32,479 bases of DNA from an uncultured Patescibacteria group bacterium (GCA_938041505.1 CALITC010000026.1:1-32479), one strand, 5' to 3'. Positions 1 to 9,135 are shown, counted from the first letter of the stretch. Made by a program: numbers and translations. The notes: generated by a model not told the origin, from the letters alone.

Positions 1-3000
1 GAAGCATATGTGAATTTCTATACATTTATTTCTTATGATGTGAAAGTAAAAGACAATGCAGTTGGATATGGTTCACGAGAATATATAACGAATTACGCAT
101 CCTCTCGCCAATACGATACCGACAGTGCTGCAGTAAGTTGGTCTGATGAAACAAGTGGGTCTATCGATCCAGAAAATGTCTCTTTCTCGTTGGAACCTCA
201 ACACTATGACAGGCTTAAAATAGCAAGATCAGGGATATCTTTAGCTAAGTATACTAACCCAGCTGGTATTAAGGTTGTAATTGCAGGTGAGGTAACTGAA
301 TTTTATCTCGAACCACAGATACTCGGTAGATGGAGCGGGACACAAACAGCGACTCTAAGTGATAACTTACCAGCACAAACAGACTATATCGGAGGTTCTG
401 AGATGTTCAGTATTGATGGTGGGAATACCTGGGTAGACCTTGCAACTTTCAATGATAATTTTGCCAATGGTGTGCCTGGTTATGATATAGAAATTACCGA
501 CCCAACCTCAACCCACGGCCCAGATGCTGATCCTTTGAGGTGGACATTCGGCTCTCTGGATTATGATAGTGTTAATGATGTGGCAGATCAACTACCGCTA
601 ATTAAGTATAGTGTGTTGATGGACCCGTCTGTTAGTAGCGGAAACTTTACAAATACTGCAGTACTTAGTTCGCCATTTATTGCAGCGCGAGGAGTTAGGG
701 TTTTAGACGAGCCTGTTGCTACGTCGACAGGGGTATCAGGAATCGTTGATATGCCATATGCCGGATACGATTATACACAGGTAGAGGTAACACTTTTTGA
801 AAAAGTTACTGGAATAGGCGGGTCTACTGACCTTGAATCGGTCTGCCGCACCTTAGATGAGAATACTTTGATTGGTTCTACAAATGCAGACGCGGCGGGT
901 AACTATAGTTTCTCCAATGTTGATTTTCCTGCACTTGTTGACGGGCAAGATTACTGTATTGTTTATTATTTACCTGAAACTAAAACTGCAGCTTATACAC
1001 TCAAAGTTGTCCCAGAATACGGGTTTGAAGTGCTTAAGCAAAATGCTCGTGAAGTGTACTCAACAAACGATGAGTTTACATTTGATCTTACTTATAAAAA
1101 TCTTGGAGAAGAAGCCTTTTCAGGTGGGGAGTTTATTGATATTCTTCCATTTGATGGTGATGCCGCTGTAGGAATTGGAGGCAAAAACTCTTCAAGAACA
1201 CCACCGACAAACTTCAATGGTTACTATTCTTTAACTGAGATCGATACCAATAACGGTGAAAATATATTTGTAACTGACGTCAACCCTGCTAATTTGAATT
1301 TAGATCCGTGTGCGAGTTCGAACGTTCCTGATGGGTATGTTCCTAGCGATCCGGCGGTTTCTGGTCAGTTTATCGACGAGTTATGCTACCAACCATATAT
1401 TAATAACGGAAATCTGTTACCAGATGGACAGCCCGAAGGAACGTTTAGTGCAAATTGGCAATTATGTGCCGGCGGCGCTACCAAAGATGTGGAAAACGAT
1501 TGTCCAATTGATCCTCTTGAAGTAACGGCTATTAAGTTTGACGCTCCAAATGTTTCTACTACAGGTGGTCAAGCAATTTCAATTACTTTAGATCCTGTAG
1601 GTAATATCGGTGGAGAACCGGTGTTTACTACAGATCCTGATGGTAAACAAATTGTAGATTATGATAACAGCCCTGATATCGGTGATATCTATACTAACTC
1701 ATTTGGTGGTCGTATTCCAGAGATTTCTTTAAATGTAATCTCCAACGATGTTTCTGTAACACCTGTCTGGGGAAGTGCAGGGGACCTCGTATGGTTTGAC
1801 TATAACAATGACGGCGTGGTGCAGCTGTCAGATGACCCAGTGGTTGGTGTGGAGTTAGAAATAGTAGACTCTAACGGAGATCCAGTTTGGATTGACCCAC
1901 TTACTGGTATAGTAATCAAAGATGAAGATAGAGCTGATTATGAAGCAAATACTGGTGTGACTTTAGAGCCATACACTACAACTACAAACGCAAATGGTGA
2001 GTATCTATTTAGTAATTTACCAGCGGGTGATTATACCGTGAATTTAGTAAGCCCTGAGCCAGGAATTCCAACCTTTGATCTGGATGACGGTCTGGGTGCA
2101 ACAGATAACTCTGCTTCCTTTAACATCGCTGAAGAGTTTGATGTGCAGGGTAATTTAACAAGTGTACAAGATAGGGACGATGTAGACTTTGGATATAGAC
2201 TACGAGAGTTTGATGTTGAGTTAAGTAAAGAAATTCTTACTGCTGGTCCGTATATATTAGGGCAAACTGTAGATTTCAGGATTACAGTGGAGAATCAAGG
2301 TCCTGATTACGCTCCAAATGTAGAAGTGACTGATACACCAGCGGGGCTTACGTTTGTAAATGCGAGCGAAAATGCATCCACTGGTACCTACGCTGATCCA
2401 GTGTGGACTATTGGAAGAATGGAGCCAGCTGCGCTTGAGACTCTAGAATTAACCTATACCATTACTGCAGCAGACTTAACTGATCCAATCTATAACTTTG
2501 CTGAAGTAAGCGACGACGGTGAAGTTGACGGTGAAGATATTGACTCTGAGCCGGGTGATAACATTTCAGGCGATGAAGCAGATCCTTCTGAGGCCGATAG
2601 TGATTTGGTTTCTGGCACAGATACACATGACGACGAAGATGGTGTTATTCTAGATGTGGTTGCTGATCCCGCAATAGATTTGATTAAGACTGCTGGAGAC
2701 GCGGCTGATGGAGAAATCTATGTTAACGATCCTGAAGGAATGGTTACCTTTACCTATGTAGTAGAGAACACAGGTGGTCCAGATCTAGCGAATATCGTAA
2801 TTACAGATGATGCAGGTACGCCACTTGATGCCACAGATGATGTGATTATAACCAGTGCAGAATGTACAGGTCTAGCTGGCCCTCTAGCAAATGGTGAGAC
2901 GGTTACTTGTACTGCCGACCTTGAAGTGCTAGCTCTGATCAGTCCTTACACAAATACTGCAAGTGTTACGGGAACGCCTGTTGATGTGAATGGCGATGCT

Positions 3001-5856
3001 ATTCCGGGCGCAACTAATCCGACTGACGACGACCCAGCCCAAGCTGTTACTCCACCTGCTATTGAGATAGTTAAGACAGCAGGAACAGCAGCTGACAACG
3101 AGCAGTATGCAATCAATGAGTTTGGAGATGTTGAATTCACTTATACCATTACTAATACCGGTGGAACTTTCCTTTCATTTATAGAATTTACCGATAACCT
3201 AGGTACTTCTGATAATGCTGACGATGTAACAATCACAAGAAACGAATGTGCAGCTCTAGCCTCAGCTCTTACACCTGGCGATAGTGTTCTATGTACGGTT
3301 GAACTTCCTGTTTCTGAATATGATTATACCAATGATGTCGCTGTAGCAGGTACACCTACAGACGAAAACGGAAATAATTTAGAAGACGAAAACGGCGATA
3401 ATTTATTTGAAGATGTGGAAGATTCAGATGATGCTGAAGTCGATGTTCCAAATATTGATATAATCAAAGTGGTTAAAGACGAAGAAGACGGTAGTTTGTT
3501 TGTAAATCAACCGGCTGGTAATGTAACTTTTGAATATCAGGTAACTAATACTGGAGGAACACACCTTATTAATGCGGTTATCGTAGATGACTTCGGTACA
3601 CCAACTGATACTGCTGACGATGTAACTATTACCAGTACAGAATGTCCAGCACTTGCAGGACCAATTGCCCCAGGAGGTGTCATAAATTGTGAGTCTGATT
3701 TTGATATCAATTCTACCAACAGCCCATACACCAACAACGCAACAGTTGAGGGTACACCTTCTAACTCGGCTGGAACACCATATACTGGTTTAGATAATCC
3801 AACCGATAACGATGACGCAAGTGTAGTCGTACCTCCTAGTCTAGAAGTAGTGAAGACTGCCGGTACTGCTGCCAATGATGTTGGCTACGCGATTAATGAG
3901 ACTGGAGATGTAGAATTCACATACGTACTTACCAATACAGGAGGAACTTACCTTACTGACGTTGAGCTTGTAGATGATTCGGGAACTCCTGGAGACACTT
4001 CTGATGATGTTGTGATTACCGATGCAATTTGTACTGATTTAGCTGGTCCAATAGCCCCAGGTAGTGACGTAACCTGTACTCGTACTCTTCCAGTTGATAC
4101 AGTTAGCTATACCAATAATGTCGCTGCTTCTGGAACAGCAACTGATGAAAACGGTGATGAATATGAGGATGGTAATGGAGATCCACTATTTGAAGATCCA
4201 ACTGACGCTGATGACGCAGAAGTTTTAATCCCAGGGATTTCGTTAGTTAAAAGAGTGCAAGGCGAAGATGATGGTAGCTTATATGTAAACGATCCTGCTG
4301 GCCCTGTAACTTTCGAATTTTTGATTACCAACACAGGTGGAACATACTTAAGTGATATTGTAGTCACTGATGATGCTGGTACTCCTGGCGATCTTACAGA
4401 TGATGTAACGGTTACAAGTACAGAATGTTTGTTGCTCGCTAACCCACTAGCTCCAGGAGATGATGTTACCTGTGAATTAACTCTTGATGTTATTGGAATT
4501 GATAGCCCATATACCAACAATGCAGTGGTTACAGGAACTCCATCTGATGCAGCGGGAAATCCTTATCCAGATGTTGACGCTCCTACTGACACCGATGATG
4601 CAGATGTGATAGTGCCTCCAAGTATAGAAATTGTTAAACTGGCAGCAAATGCCCTCGATGGTGACACTCTATTTGTTAACGAATCAGGTGACGTTGAGTT
4701 TACCTACGATGTGACCAATACAGGTGGTGTTAACTTAATCGACTTGGTCATCGTCGATGATGCAGGTACTCCAACCGACACGGCAGATGATGTAACAATT
4801 ACTAGTGCGGAATGTGCTGATCTAGCTGGTCCGGTTGTCCCAGGCGATACAGTAAACTGTACTCAGATGATTGCTGTAACTAACCCTAATTATACCAATA
4901 ACGCAGATGTTACTGGTAGCCCAGTAGATGAAAATGGAGATGAATACCAAGATACCAACGGAGACTCATTGTTTGAAGACCCAACTGACACAGATGATGC
5001 GCAGATTATTTATCCGGATATTGATATAGTCAAAACTGCTGGAAATGCTACCGATGGCGAAGTCTTTGCAATTGAAGAAATCGGCACAGTGACGTTTACC
5101 TTTGTAGTTACAAACACTGGCGGAACCCATCTTACAGATATTGTCATTATCGATGATAATGGTACTAAAGGAGACAATGGAGATGATATAACTCTTACAG
5201 ATCTTGAGTGCCCAGGCTTGGCAGGCCCACTTGCGCCATTAGATACAGTAACGTGTACTCTTGATTTGGAAGTTGACACGATTAATTATACCAACAGTGC
5301 CAGTACTGCAGGCGCGCCTTCAGATTCAACAGGCTCATTGCTCACAAATCCTGATGGTGAACTACTATCTCCGCCTACAGACAATGATGAAGCCGAAGTC
5401 TTTATTTCTGAAGTAGCTCTAAGTATTGTAGATCCGTTTGAGTGTAATACTGGCTCTGGTTCAATCTTTGGTAATGTAGAATACTCAGGTGACTTCAGTA
5501 ACGTAACTGTTGAAGTTCAGTTAAGCGGGGCAGATGGTACCGTGTATTTGCTCAATCCACCACTTAATAGCGATGGTTCGTATTCGGTAGAATTTAGCAA
5601 CACGGGTGCCAATCCAATCCCAGAAGGTGATTATGATATTACCGCTGTTGCAACTGATATATTTGGAAACACTGCGATCTTCGATTATCAAGCATCAGTA
5701 TTCTACGATTGCACCGATGCTTTAGGAGATATGTTGAATATGATTAGAACTGGTGGTCAATTTGTGGATGATAATGGTTATATCCTTGCGTACGCCATCT
5801 TTGGATTGATCTCGATTATTGGTTACTATCTCAAAGCCTTAGAAAGTAGAGCGTAA
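1..5856 (+). CDS. Giant surface protein with SdrD-B-like and DUF11-type repeats (5' end cut by window edge)
   Basis: The frame is open from base 1, so the N-terminus lies outside the window; the GTG at 10 is not a convincing start. About 1951 residues are visible. In order: an unassigned N-terminal region; a first SdrD-B/carboxypeptidase-regulatory-like beta sandwich (about residues 240-335); a DUF11-like region; a second SdrD-B-like domain (about 595-730) with an EF-hand-like loop DYNNDGVVQLSDD; a DUF11 domain (about 740-840); an acidic linker; seven tandem 129-132-residue repeats (about 891-1803); an Ig-like domain; and a C-terminal membrane helix followed by a short charged tail. No LPXTG motif is seen. 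These modules in other bacteria form extended, calcium-stiffened surface stalks, so an adhesin or structural surface protein is inferred. A terminator follows directly. Ligand and exact role are unknown. Confidence 0.85.
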   Translation, partial: EAYVNFYTFISYDVKVKDNAVGYGSREYITNYASSRQYDTDSAAVSWSDETSGSIDPENVSFSLEPQHYDRLKIARSGISLAKYTNPAGIKVVIAGEVTEFYLEPQILGRWSGTQTATLSDNLPAQTDYIGGSEMFSIDGGNTWVDLATFNDNFANGVPGYDIEITDPTSTHGPDADPLRWTFGSLDYDSVNDVADQLPLIKYSVLMDPSVSSGNFTNTAVLSSPFIAARGVRVLDEPVATSTGVSGIVDMPYAGYDYTQVEVTLFEKVTGIGGSTDLESVCRTLDENTLIGSTNADAAGNYSFSNVDFPALVDGQDYCIVYYLPETKTAAYTLKVVPEYGFEVLKQNAREVYSTNDEFTFDLTYKNLGEEAFSGGEFIDILPFDGDAAVGIGGKNSSRTPPTNFNGYYSLTEIDTNNGENIFVTDVNPANLNLDPCASSNVPDGYVPSDPAVSGQFIDELCYQPYINNGNLLPDGQPEGTFSANWQLCAGGATKDVENDCPIDPLEVTAIKFDAPNVSTTGGQAISITLDPVGNIGGEPVFTTDPDGKQIVDYDNSPDIGDIYTNSFGGRIPEISLNVISNDVSVTPVWGSAGDLVWFDYNNDGVVQLSDDPVVGVELEIVDSNGDPVWIDPLTGIVIKDEDRADYEANTGVTLEPYTTTTNANGEYLFSNLPAGDYTVNLVSPEPGIPTFDLDDGLGATDNSASFNIAEEFDVQGNLTSVQDRDDVDFGYRLREFDVELSKEILTAGPYILGQTVDFRITVENQGPDYAPNVEVTDTPAGLTFVNASENASTGTYADPVWTIGRMEPAALETLELTYTITAADLTDPIYNFAEVSDDGEVDGEDIDSEPGDNISGDEADPSEADSDLVSGTDTHDDEDGVILDVVADPAIDLIKTAGDAADGEIYVNDPEGMVTFTYVVENTGGPDLANIVITDDAGTPLDATDDVIITSAECTGLAGPLANGETVTCTADLEVLALISPYTNTASVTGTPVDVNGDAIPGATNPTDDDPAQAVTPPAIEIVKTAGTAADNEQYAINEFGDVEFTYTITNTGGTFLSFIEFTDNLGTSDNADDVTITRNECAALASALTPGDSVLCTVELPVSEYDYTNDVAVAGTPTDENGNNLEDENGDNLFEDVEDSDDAEVDVPNIDIIKVVKDEEDGSLFVNQPAGNVTFEYQVTNTGGTHLINAVIVDDFGTPTDTADDVTITSTECPALAGPIAPGGVINCESDFDINSTNSPYTNNATVEGTPSNSAGTPYTGLDNPTDNDDASVVVPPSLEVVKTAGTAANDVGYAINETGDVEFTYVLTNTGGTYLTDVELVDDSGTPGDTSDDVVITDAICTDLAGPIAPGSDVTCTRTLPVDTVSYTNNVAASGTATDENGDEYEDGNGDPLFEDPTDADDAEVLIPGISLVKRVQGEDDGSLYVNDPAGPVTFEFLITNTGGTYLSDIVVTDDAGTPGDLTDDVTVTSTECLLLANPLAPGDDVTCELTLDVIGIDSPYTNNAVVTGTPSDAAGNPYPDVDAPTDTDDADVIVPPSIEIVKLAANALDGDTLFVNESGDVEFTYDVTNTGGVNLIDLVIVDDAGTPTDTADDVTITSAECADLAGPVVPGDTVNCTQMIAVTNPNYTNNADVTGSPVDENGDEYQDTNGDSLFEDPTDTDDAQIIYPDIDIVKTAGNATDGEVFAIEEIGTVTFTFVVTNTGGTHLTDIVIIDDNGTKGDNGDDITLTDLECPGLAGPLAPLDTVTCTLDLEVDTINYTNSASTAGAPSDSTGSLLTNPDGELLSPPTDNDEAEVFISEVALSIVDPFECNTGSGSIFGNVEYSGDFSNVTVEVQLSGADGTVYLLNPPLNSDGSYSVEFSNTGANPIPEGDYDITAVATDIFGNTAIFDYQASVFYDCTDALGDMLNMIRTGGQFVDDNGYILAYAIFGLISIIGYYLKALESRA
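2671..5409 (+). repeat. Seven tandem DUF11-type (DUF7507-like) units arranged A-B-A-B-A-B-B'
   Basis: Units begin at about 2671, 3058, 3451, 3838, 4234, 4621 and 5017, with lengths 387, 393, 387, 396, 387, 396 and about 393 nt. Odd units 1, 3 and 5 (type A) carry SPYTN and end in a Pro-rich junction; even units 2, 4 and 6 (type B) carry a DENG(D/N) plus NGDxLFED acidic segment. Unit 7 is B-like but has lost the acidic loops. Units two apart start 780-783 nt from each other, so the true period is a dimer of about 261 residues. Every unit has a Cys-X14-Cys pair around the segment LAGPxxPG. Confidence 0.85.
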
Positions 5857-5872
5857 GAAACAAAACAATAAA

Positions 5873-5903
5873 AGCACCTTCATTTTGAGGGTGCTGTCTT
5901 TTT
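5873..5903 (+). terminator. Rho-independent terminator after the giant surface gene
   Basis: AGCACC (5873-5878) pairs with GGTGCT (5890-5895), extendable by two weaker pairs, and is followed by a T-rich tract (5899-5903). It starts 17 bases after the stop codon. Confidence 0.8.
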
Positions 5904-5940
5904 CGGTGGTTCAAAGTTAGAAGTGCCTATTTTGGTTTTC

Positions 5941-5969
5941 TTGATAAAAATTTAAAAATAAACTAGTGT
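5941..5969 (+). promoter_or_regulatory. Weak candidate promoter of the first GH18 gene
   Basis: TTGATA (5941-5946), a 17-bp spacer, then TAGTGT (5964-5969). The -10 is poor (3 of 6), but the second GH18 gene has the same TAGTGT at the same spacing from its -35. Transcription would start at about 5976, right before the GTG at 5977, implying a leaderless message. Confidence 0.35.
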
Positions 5970-5976
5970 GTTTTAT

Positions 5977-7188
5977 GTGAACCTTAGATCTTTCCATAAA
6001 CCTATAACGGTTTCTTTAATCGTGCTCTGCATAATGTGCATTATCTTTGTTACTGCTGCAATATTTGATAATGCATCTGCAAATCAACCATTTGGTTTTA
6101 TTCTAAAAAGGCCTAGTATTGAAAAGGAAGATTTACTCACGTACCGACCCGAACAGCCTCCTGAAGAAATAAGTCTAGACATTCCAGATGTAGATGCAAT
6201 TTTAGGTGTGTTACCTCTTATAGAAGAACCGGCACTAGTGGAGCAAGGCTCTCAGATCACTACGTCATATTGGGTGTATCCAGGTAATCCTGCATGCAGT
6301 ACATTTAACGAACTGAATTCCTTAGGAGAGGTTGACCAAGTAAAGCCAGAATTTGCAACCATTGATGAAAATGGTAATACTATAATTCTAACAGAAGATA
6401 AAGCCGGTTGCAACGCTTTATCGAGCACCAACTTAGATTTTTTTAAAGCGCATAGCCAAAGCCAATTTATTACAGTGAGCGGTAGTGGTGAAGGGTTTTC
6501 TCAGTTGATGAGCAATCAAGAAAAGCGTCAGAACTCTATCGATATCTTAACGTCTTTAGTTAACCAAACCGGCACCGATGGCATCGAAATTGACTTCGAA
6601 GGTTTTAGCTCTTGGACTACAGCTGAGTACCAAAGCTACCTTGATTACCTTGATGGTCTAGGTCAAAGTCTGAACGATGAAGGCAAGCAATTGATGATCG
6701 ATGCACCAGCAATTTACAACGAAGGAATTCAGAATGTTTTTGAGTTTAAGTATAGCGATTTTAATGATTTAGCTGTAGACTTTATAACAATTATGGCCTA
6801 CGACTATCAATTTGATTTTGGTGGCGGAGCTTCAGTGACTCAAGACCAATTTTTGATCGACAGTATTACTAGAGCAAAAGAAGAAATTGAAGATGATTCA
6901 AAAATAATCGTTGGCTTACCTACCTATGGATATTCTGCAACCGAAGGGTCATATAGTGACATAAAAATCCTTACAAAGGCTCAAGTTAAAGACATAGTAG
7001 GTGAAGAAAAAATACAGACCGCAACAAGAATTGAGGACTCTCAAGAGCTCATTGTTGAGCATGAAGGCAAAGTCTACGTCTTCCAAGATAGAGAAAGTAT
7101 AGAGCATAAGATTAATCTAGTAGAATCAGAAGATGTTACACAAATATCCATATGGCATCTCGGAGGTAATCCATTAGTAGAAAACTAA
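5977..7188 (+). CDS. Membrane-anchored GH18-family glycoside hydrolase, copy 1
   Basis: Family 18 hydrolases cleave beta-1,4 bonds of chitin- or peptidoglycan-like glycans. A hydrophobic N-terminal segment (about residues 8-30) serves as signal or anchor, followed by a short linker and the GH18 barrel. The active-site strand DGIEIDFE (residues 201-208) matches the family DGxDxDxE pattern, with Glu in place of the first internal Asp and the catalytic Glu kept; MAYDYQF and the C-terminal SIWHLGGN strand are also family-like. It resembles the spore-coat/YaaH-like branch more than true chitinases. Two Cys bracket the first part of the domain. The start is GTG; 5977 is preferred over an in-frame GTG at 5968 because the candidate -10 overlaps the latter. 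The next gene is a paralog. The substrate (own wall or host glycan) is unknown. Confidence 0.8.
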   Translation: MNLRSFHKPITVSLIVLCIMCIIFVTAAIFDNASANQPFGFILKRPSIEKEDLLTYRPEQPPEEISLDIPDVDAILGVLPLIEEPALVEQGSQITTSYWVYPGNPACSTFNELNSLGEVDQVKPEFATIDENGNTIILTEDKAGCNALSSTNLDFFKAHSQSQFITVSGSGEGFSQLMSNQEKRQNSIDILTSLVNQTGTDGIEIDFEGFSSWTTAEYQSYLDYLDGLGQSLNDEGKQLMIDAPAIYNEGIQNVFEFKYSDFNDLAVDFITIMAYDYQFDFGGGASVTQDQFLIDSITRAKEEIEDDSKIIVGLPTYGYSATEGSYSDIKILTKAQVKDIVGEEKIQTATRIEDSQELIVEHEGKVYVFQDRESIEHKINLVESEDVTQISIWHLGGNPLVEN

Positions 7189-7217
7189 ATTTATCTGATC
7201 TAAATAAGAAAAATACC

Positions 7218-7246
7218 TTGCGTTATTTTCAAAATCGTTGTAGTGT
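7218..7246 (+). promoter_or_regulatory. Weak candidate promoter of the second GH18 gene
   Basis: TTGCGT (7218-7223), 17-bp spacer, TAGTGT (7241-7246); ATG at 7256. Both boxes are poor matches to sigma-70, but spacing and the TAGTGT box repeat those before the first GH18 gene. The predicted leader is 0-3 nt. Confidence 0.3.
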
Positions 7247-7255
7247 TCTCCTAAT

Positions 7256-8797
7256 ATGAAGGATACAGGTAAATTTTCTTCTCATTGGAGAGAAGTATTG
7301 ATAGTAGGGGCGGTGACGATTAGTGTGCTCTCAGTGAGTATGAGTAGTCTTGTATTCAGGCGTTCAGCTGGGCTGAATAAGCAGTATATAGACATTTCAA
7401 CAATAGATCCAGATTTTCAACAAGATGGAGATGGTTCTTTTCCGTCTATTACCGTTGGCAACAACTCCGCCAGAAATAAAACAACCCCTCCGTTTCAAAA
7501 CCCGACTTCAGAGGATTCTAAGCAAGAAGAATTGGAAAAAGACACCTTTCAACAACCAGAAAATCAATTAGACCAATCAGAGGATTCGGAAAAAGAAACA
7601 TCCACCGAATCATCTCCTGAGCCAGCGTCCGAAGAGGTTGTCACAGAAGCTAGCCCTATACAACAAGCGAATCAACAAAGATCAGAACCAGATCAGCCCG
7701 AAAACAGAGCCCAAGAAGATCCAAATGAAGAAGGGGTGCCAGAAGAGTTACCAATCGAAGTTGCCCCAGATCCTCAACCAGAAGTCGAGCCTGAGCCTAT
7801 ACCTGTGGTTACAACTCCAGTAACAGTTACTCCGATAATTGATGAGCCGATTGTAACAAATTCATCAAGCTCACTATCGTACTGGATCTATCCTGGTGAT
7901 CCTGCTTGTAACACTTTTGAAGAGTTGCAGCAATATGGAGAAGTAGAGCAAGTAAAGCCAGAATTTGCAACTGTCACAAATGAGGGAATAATCAAGACTT
8001 TAACAGTTGAAGAAGCTGGCTGCAATGCCATATCAAGTACGAATGTAGAATTCTATAAGTCTATATCTAACACCCAATTTATTACTATAAGTGCAAGTGG
8101 AGAAGGGTTTAAAGCCTTAATGAGGACTCAAGAGAGTAGGCAAGTAGGAATCGACACACTAGTAGCGTTAGTCCTCCAAACTGATATGACGGGAATTGAA
8201 TTAGATTTCGAAGGGTTCGGTGCTTGGAGTGAGGATGATTATAGTGGCTATCTTGATTTTCTTAATGTTCTTGGGAATATCTTACATGCTGAGGATAAAC
8301 AACTGATGATTGATGCGCCTGCCATATATAATAGTCGAATCCAAGATGCTTTTCAATTCAAGTACGAGGACTTAGAGGACTTGCCTGTGGATATTATCAC
8401 AGTCATGGCTTACGATTATCAATATGATTATGGGGGTGGGGCGCCAGTAACAGATGACACTTTTTTGGTTGAGTCCATTAACTACGCCAAAGAAGCTATA
8501 GAAGACGACAACAGACTGGTGATTGGAGTACCAAGCTATGGGTATGGTGCAACTAGAGGATCTTATGACGATATCAAGATCTACACCAAAGCTCAGTTAC
8601 GAAATATATTTGGCAATGACAGGCTCAATCAAGCTACGCGAATACCAAATTCACAAGAGTTAATTATCGAAGAAGGTGATCAAGTATATGTTTTTCAAGA
8701 TGAGATATCAATTAATCATAAAATTAGTCTGGTAGAAGCTCAAGGCATCTTCCAAATATCAATTTGGCATTTGGGAGGTAACCCATTAGTAAGATAA
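7256..8797 (+). CDS. Membrane-anchored GH18-family glycoside hydrolase with long Pro/Glu/Gln linker, copy 2
   Basis: This 513-residue paralog of the preceding gene has an N-terminal membrane anchor (about residues 13-33), a low-complexity linker rich in Pro, Glu, Gln and Ser (about 60-200), and a GH18 domain (about 205-513). The linker could span the cell wall and lift the enzyme outward. The active-site strand reads TGIELDFE (residues 312-319): the first Asp of the usual motif is Thr here, while the DxE pair with the catalytic Glu is intact. MAYDYQYDYGGGAP, GVPSYGYGATRGSYDDIK and SIWHLGGNPLV are nearly identical to copy 1, so this is a tandem duplication with a replaced or expanded linker. 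Activity is likely but could be altered by the Thr. Confidence 0.8.
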   Translation: MKDTGKFSSHWREVLIVGAVTISVLSVSMSSLVFRRSAGLNKQYIDISTIDPDFQQDGDGSFPSITVGNNSARNKTTPPFQNPTSEDSKQEELEKDTFQQPENQLDQSEDSEKETSTESSPEPASEEVVTEASPIQQANQQRSEPDQPENRAQEDPNEEGVPEELPIEVAPDPQPEVEPEPIPVVTTPVTVTPIIDEPIVTNSSSSLSYWIYPGDPACNTFEELQQYGEVEQVKPEFATVTNEGIIKTLTVEEAGCNAISSTNVEFYKSISNTQFITISASGEGFKALMRTQESRQVGIDTLVALVLQTDMTGIELDFEGFGAWSEDDYSGYLDFLNVLGNILHAEDKQLMIDAPAIYNSRIQDAFQFKYEDLEDLPVDIITVMAYDYQYDYGGGAPVTDDTFLVESINYAKEAIEDDNRLVIGVPSYGYGATRGSYDDIKIYTKAQLRNIFGNDRLNQATRIPNSQELIIEEGDQVYVFQDEISINHKISLVEAQGIFQISIWHLGGNPLVR

Positions 8798-8801
8798 GTT
8801 A

Positions 8802-8830
8802 TTGACATAAAATATAAATTATGTAATAAT
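8802..8830 (+). promoter_or_regulatory. Strong sigma-70-like promoter for the 71-codon gene
   Basis: Perfect -35 TTGACA (8802-8807), 17-bp spacer, -10 AATAAT (8825-8830) preceded by TG plus one base (extended -10). The ATG at 8859 would have a leader of about 22 nt. Confidence 0.75.
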
Positions 8831-8858
8831 TTAAAAGATGTGTTTAGAGTAAAATAAA

Positions 8859-9074
8859 ATGGAAGTAAATCTTTTACATAAAAGAGAGTATATTCAAGGA
8901 AAGATAACAAAAAGCAACATCTTATTCTGGAAGGCTTACTTTTTGGTATGCTTTACTGCAATAGTAACACACCTCTTATTGGGAAAAATCGCATTTGTGA
9001 TTGTCTCAAGTAATGGAATATTCATCTGCAAAATATTTGATAGTTATGCTAGTTTCCTAGAAGGAAAAGACTAA
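8859..9074 (+). CDS. Small predicted membrane protein, 71 residues, unknown function
   Basis: No family is recognised. A basic N-terminus is followed by a strongly hydrophobic stretch (about residues 22-60) that could make one or two membrane helices. The ORF is short, but it is framed by a consensus promoter ending 28 bases upstream and a strong terminator 32 bases downstream, forming a stand-alone transcription unit. This supports a real gene (or at least a real short transcript). There is no recognisable Shine-Dalgarno sequence. Confidence 0.5.
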   Translation: MEVNLLHKREYIQGKITKSNILFWKAYFLVCFTAIVTHLLLGKIAFVIVSSNGIFICKIFDSYASFLEGKD

Positions 9075-9106
9075 CAAATTTTCAGAAAATGTGCTAGAAT
9101 TTGAAG

Positions 9107-9135
9107 ACCCTCAAAAATATGAGGGTCAATTTTTT
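9107..9135 (+). terminator. Rho-independent terminator after the 71-codon gene
   Basis: GACCCTC (9107-9113) pairs perfectly with GAGGGTC (9121-9127), followed by six T (9130-9135). It insulates the following regulated operon from upstream transcription. Confidence 0.9.

Noticed and set aside
2946-5279. Several minus-strand ORFs of 64-137 codons opposite the first giant gene
   Set aside because: They recur at the repeat period and are mirror images of the DUF11-type units, not separate genes.
5700-5856. LPXTG/sortase anchor on the first giant protein
   Set aside because: No LPXTG-like motif precedes the C-terminal helix; the same holds for the second giant (11499-11620).
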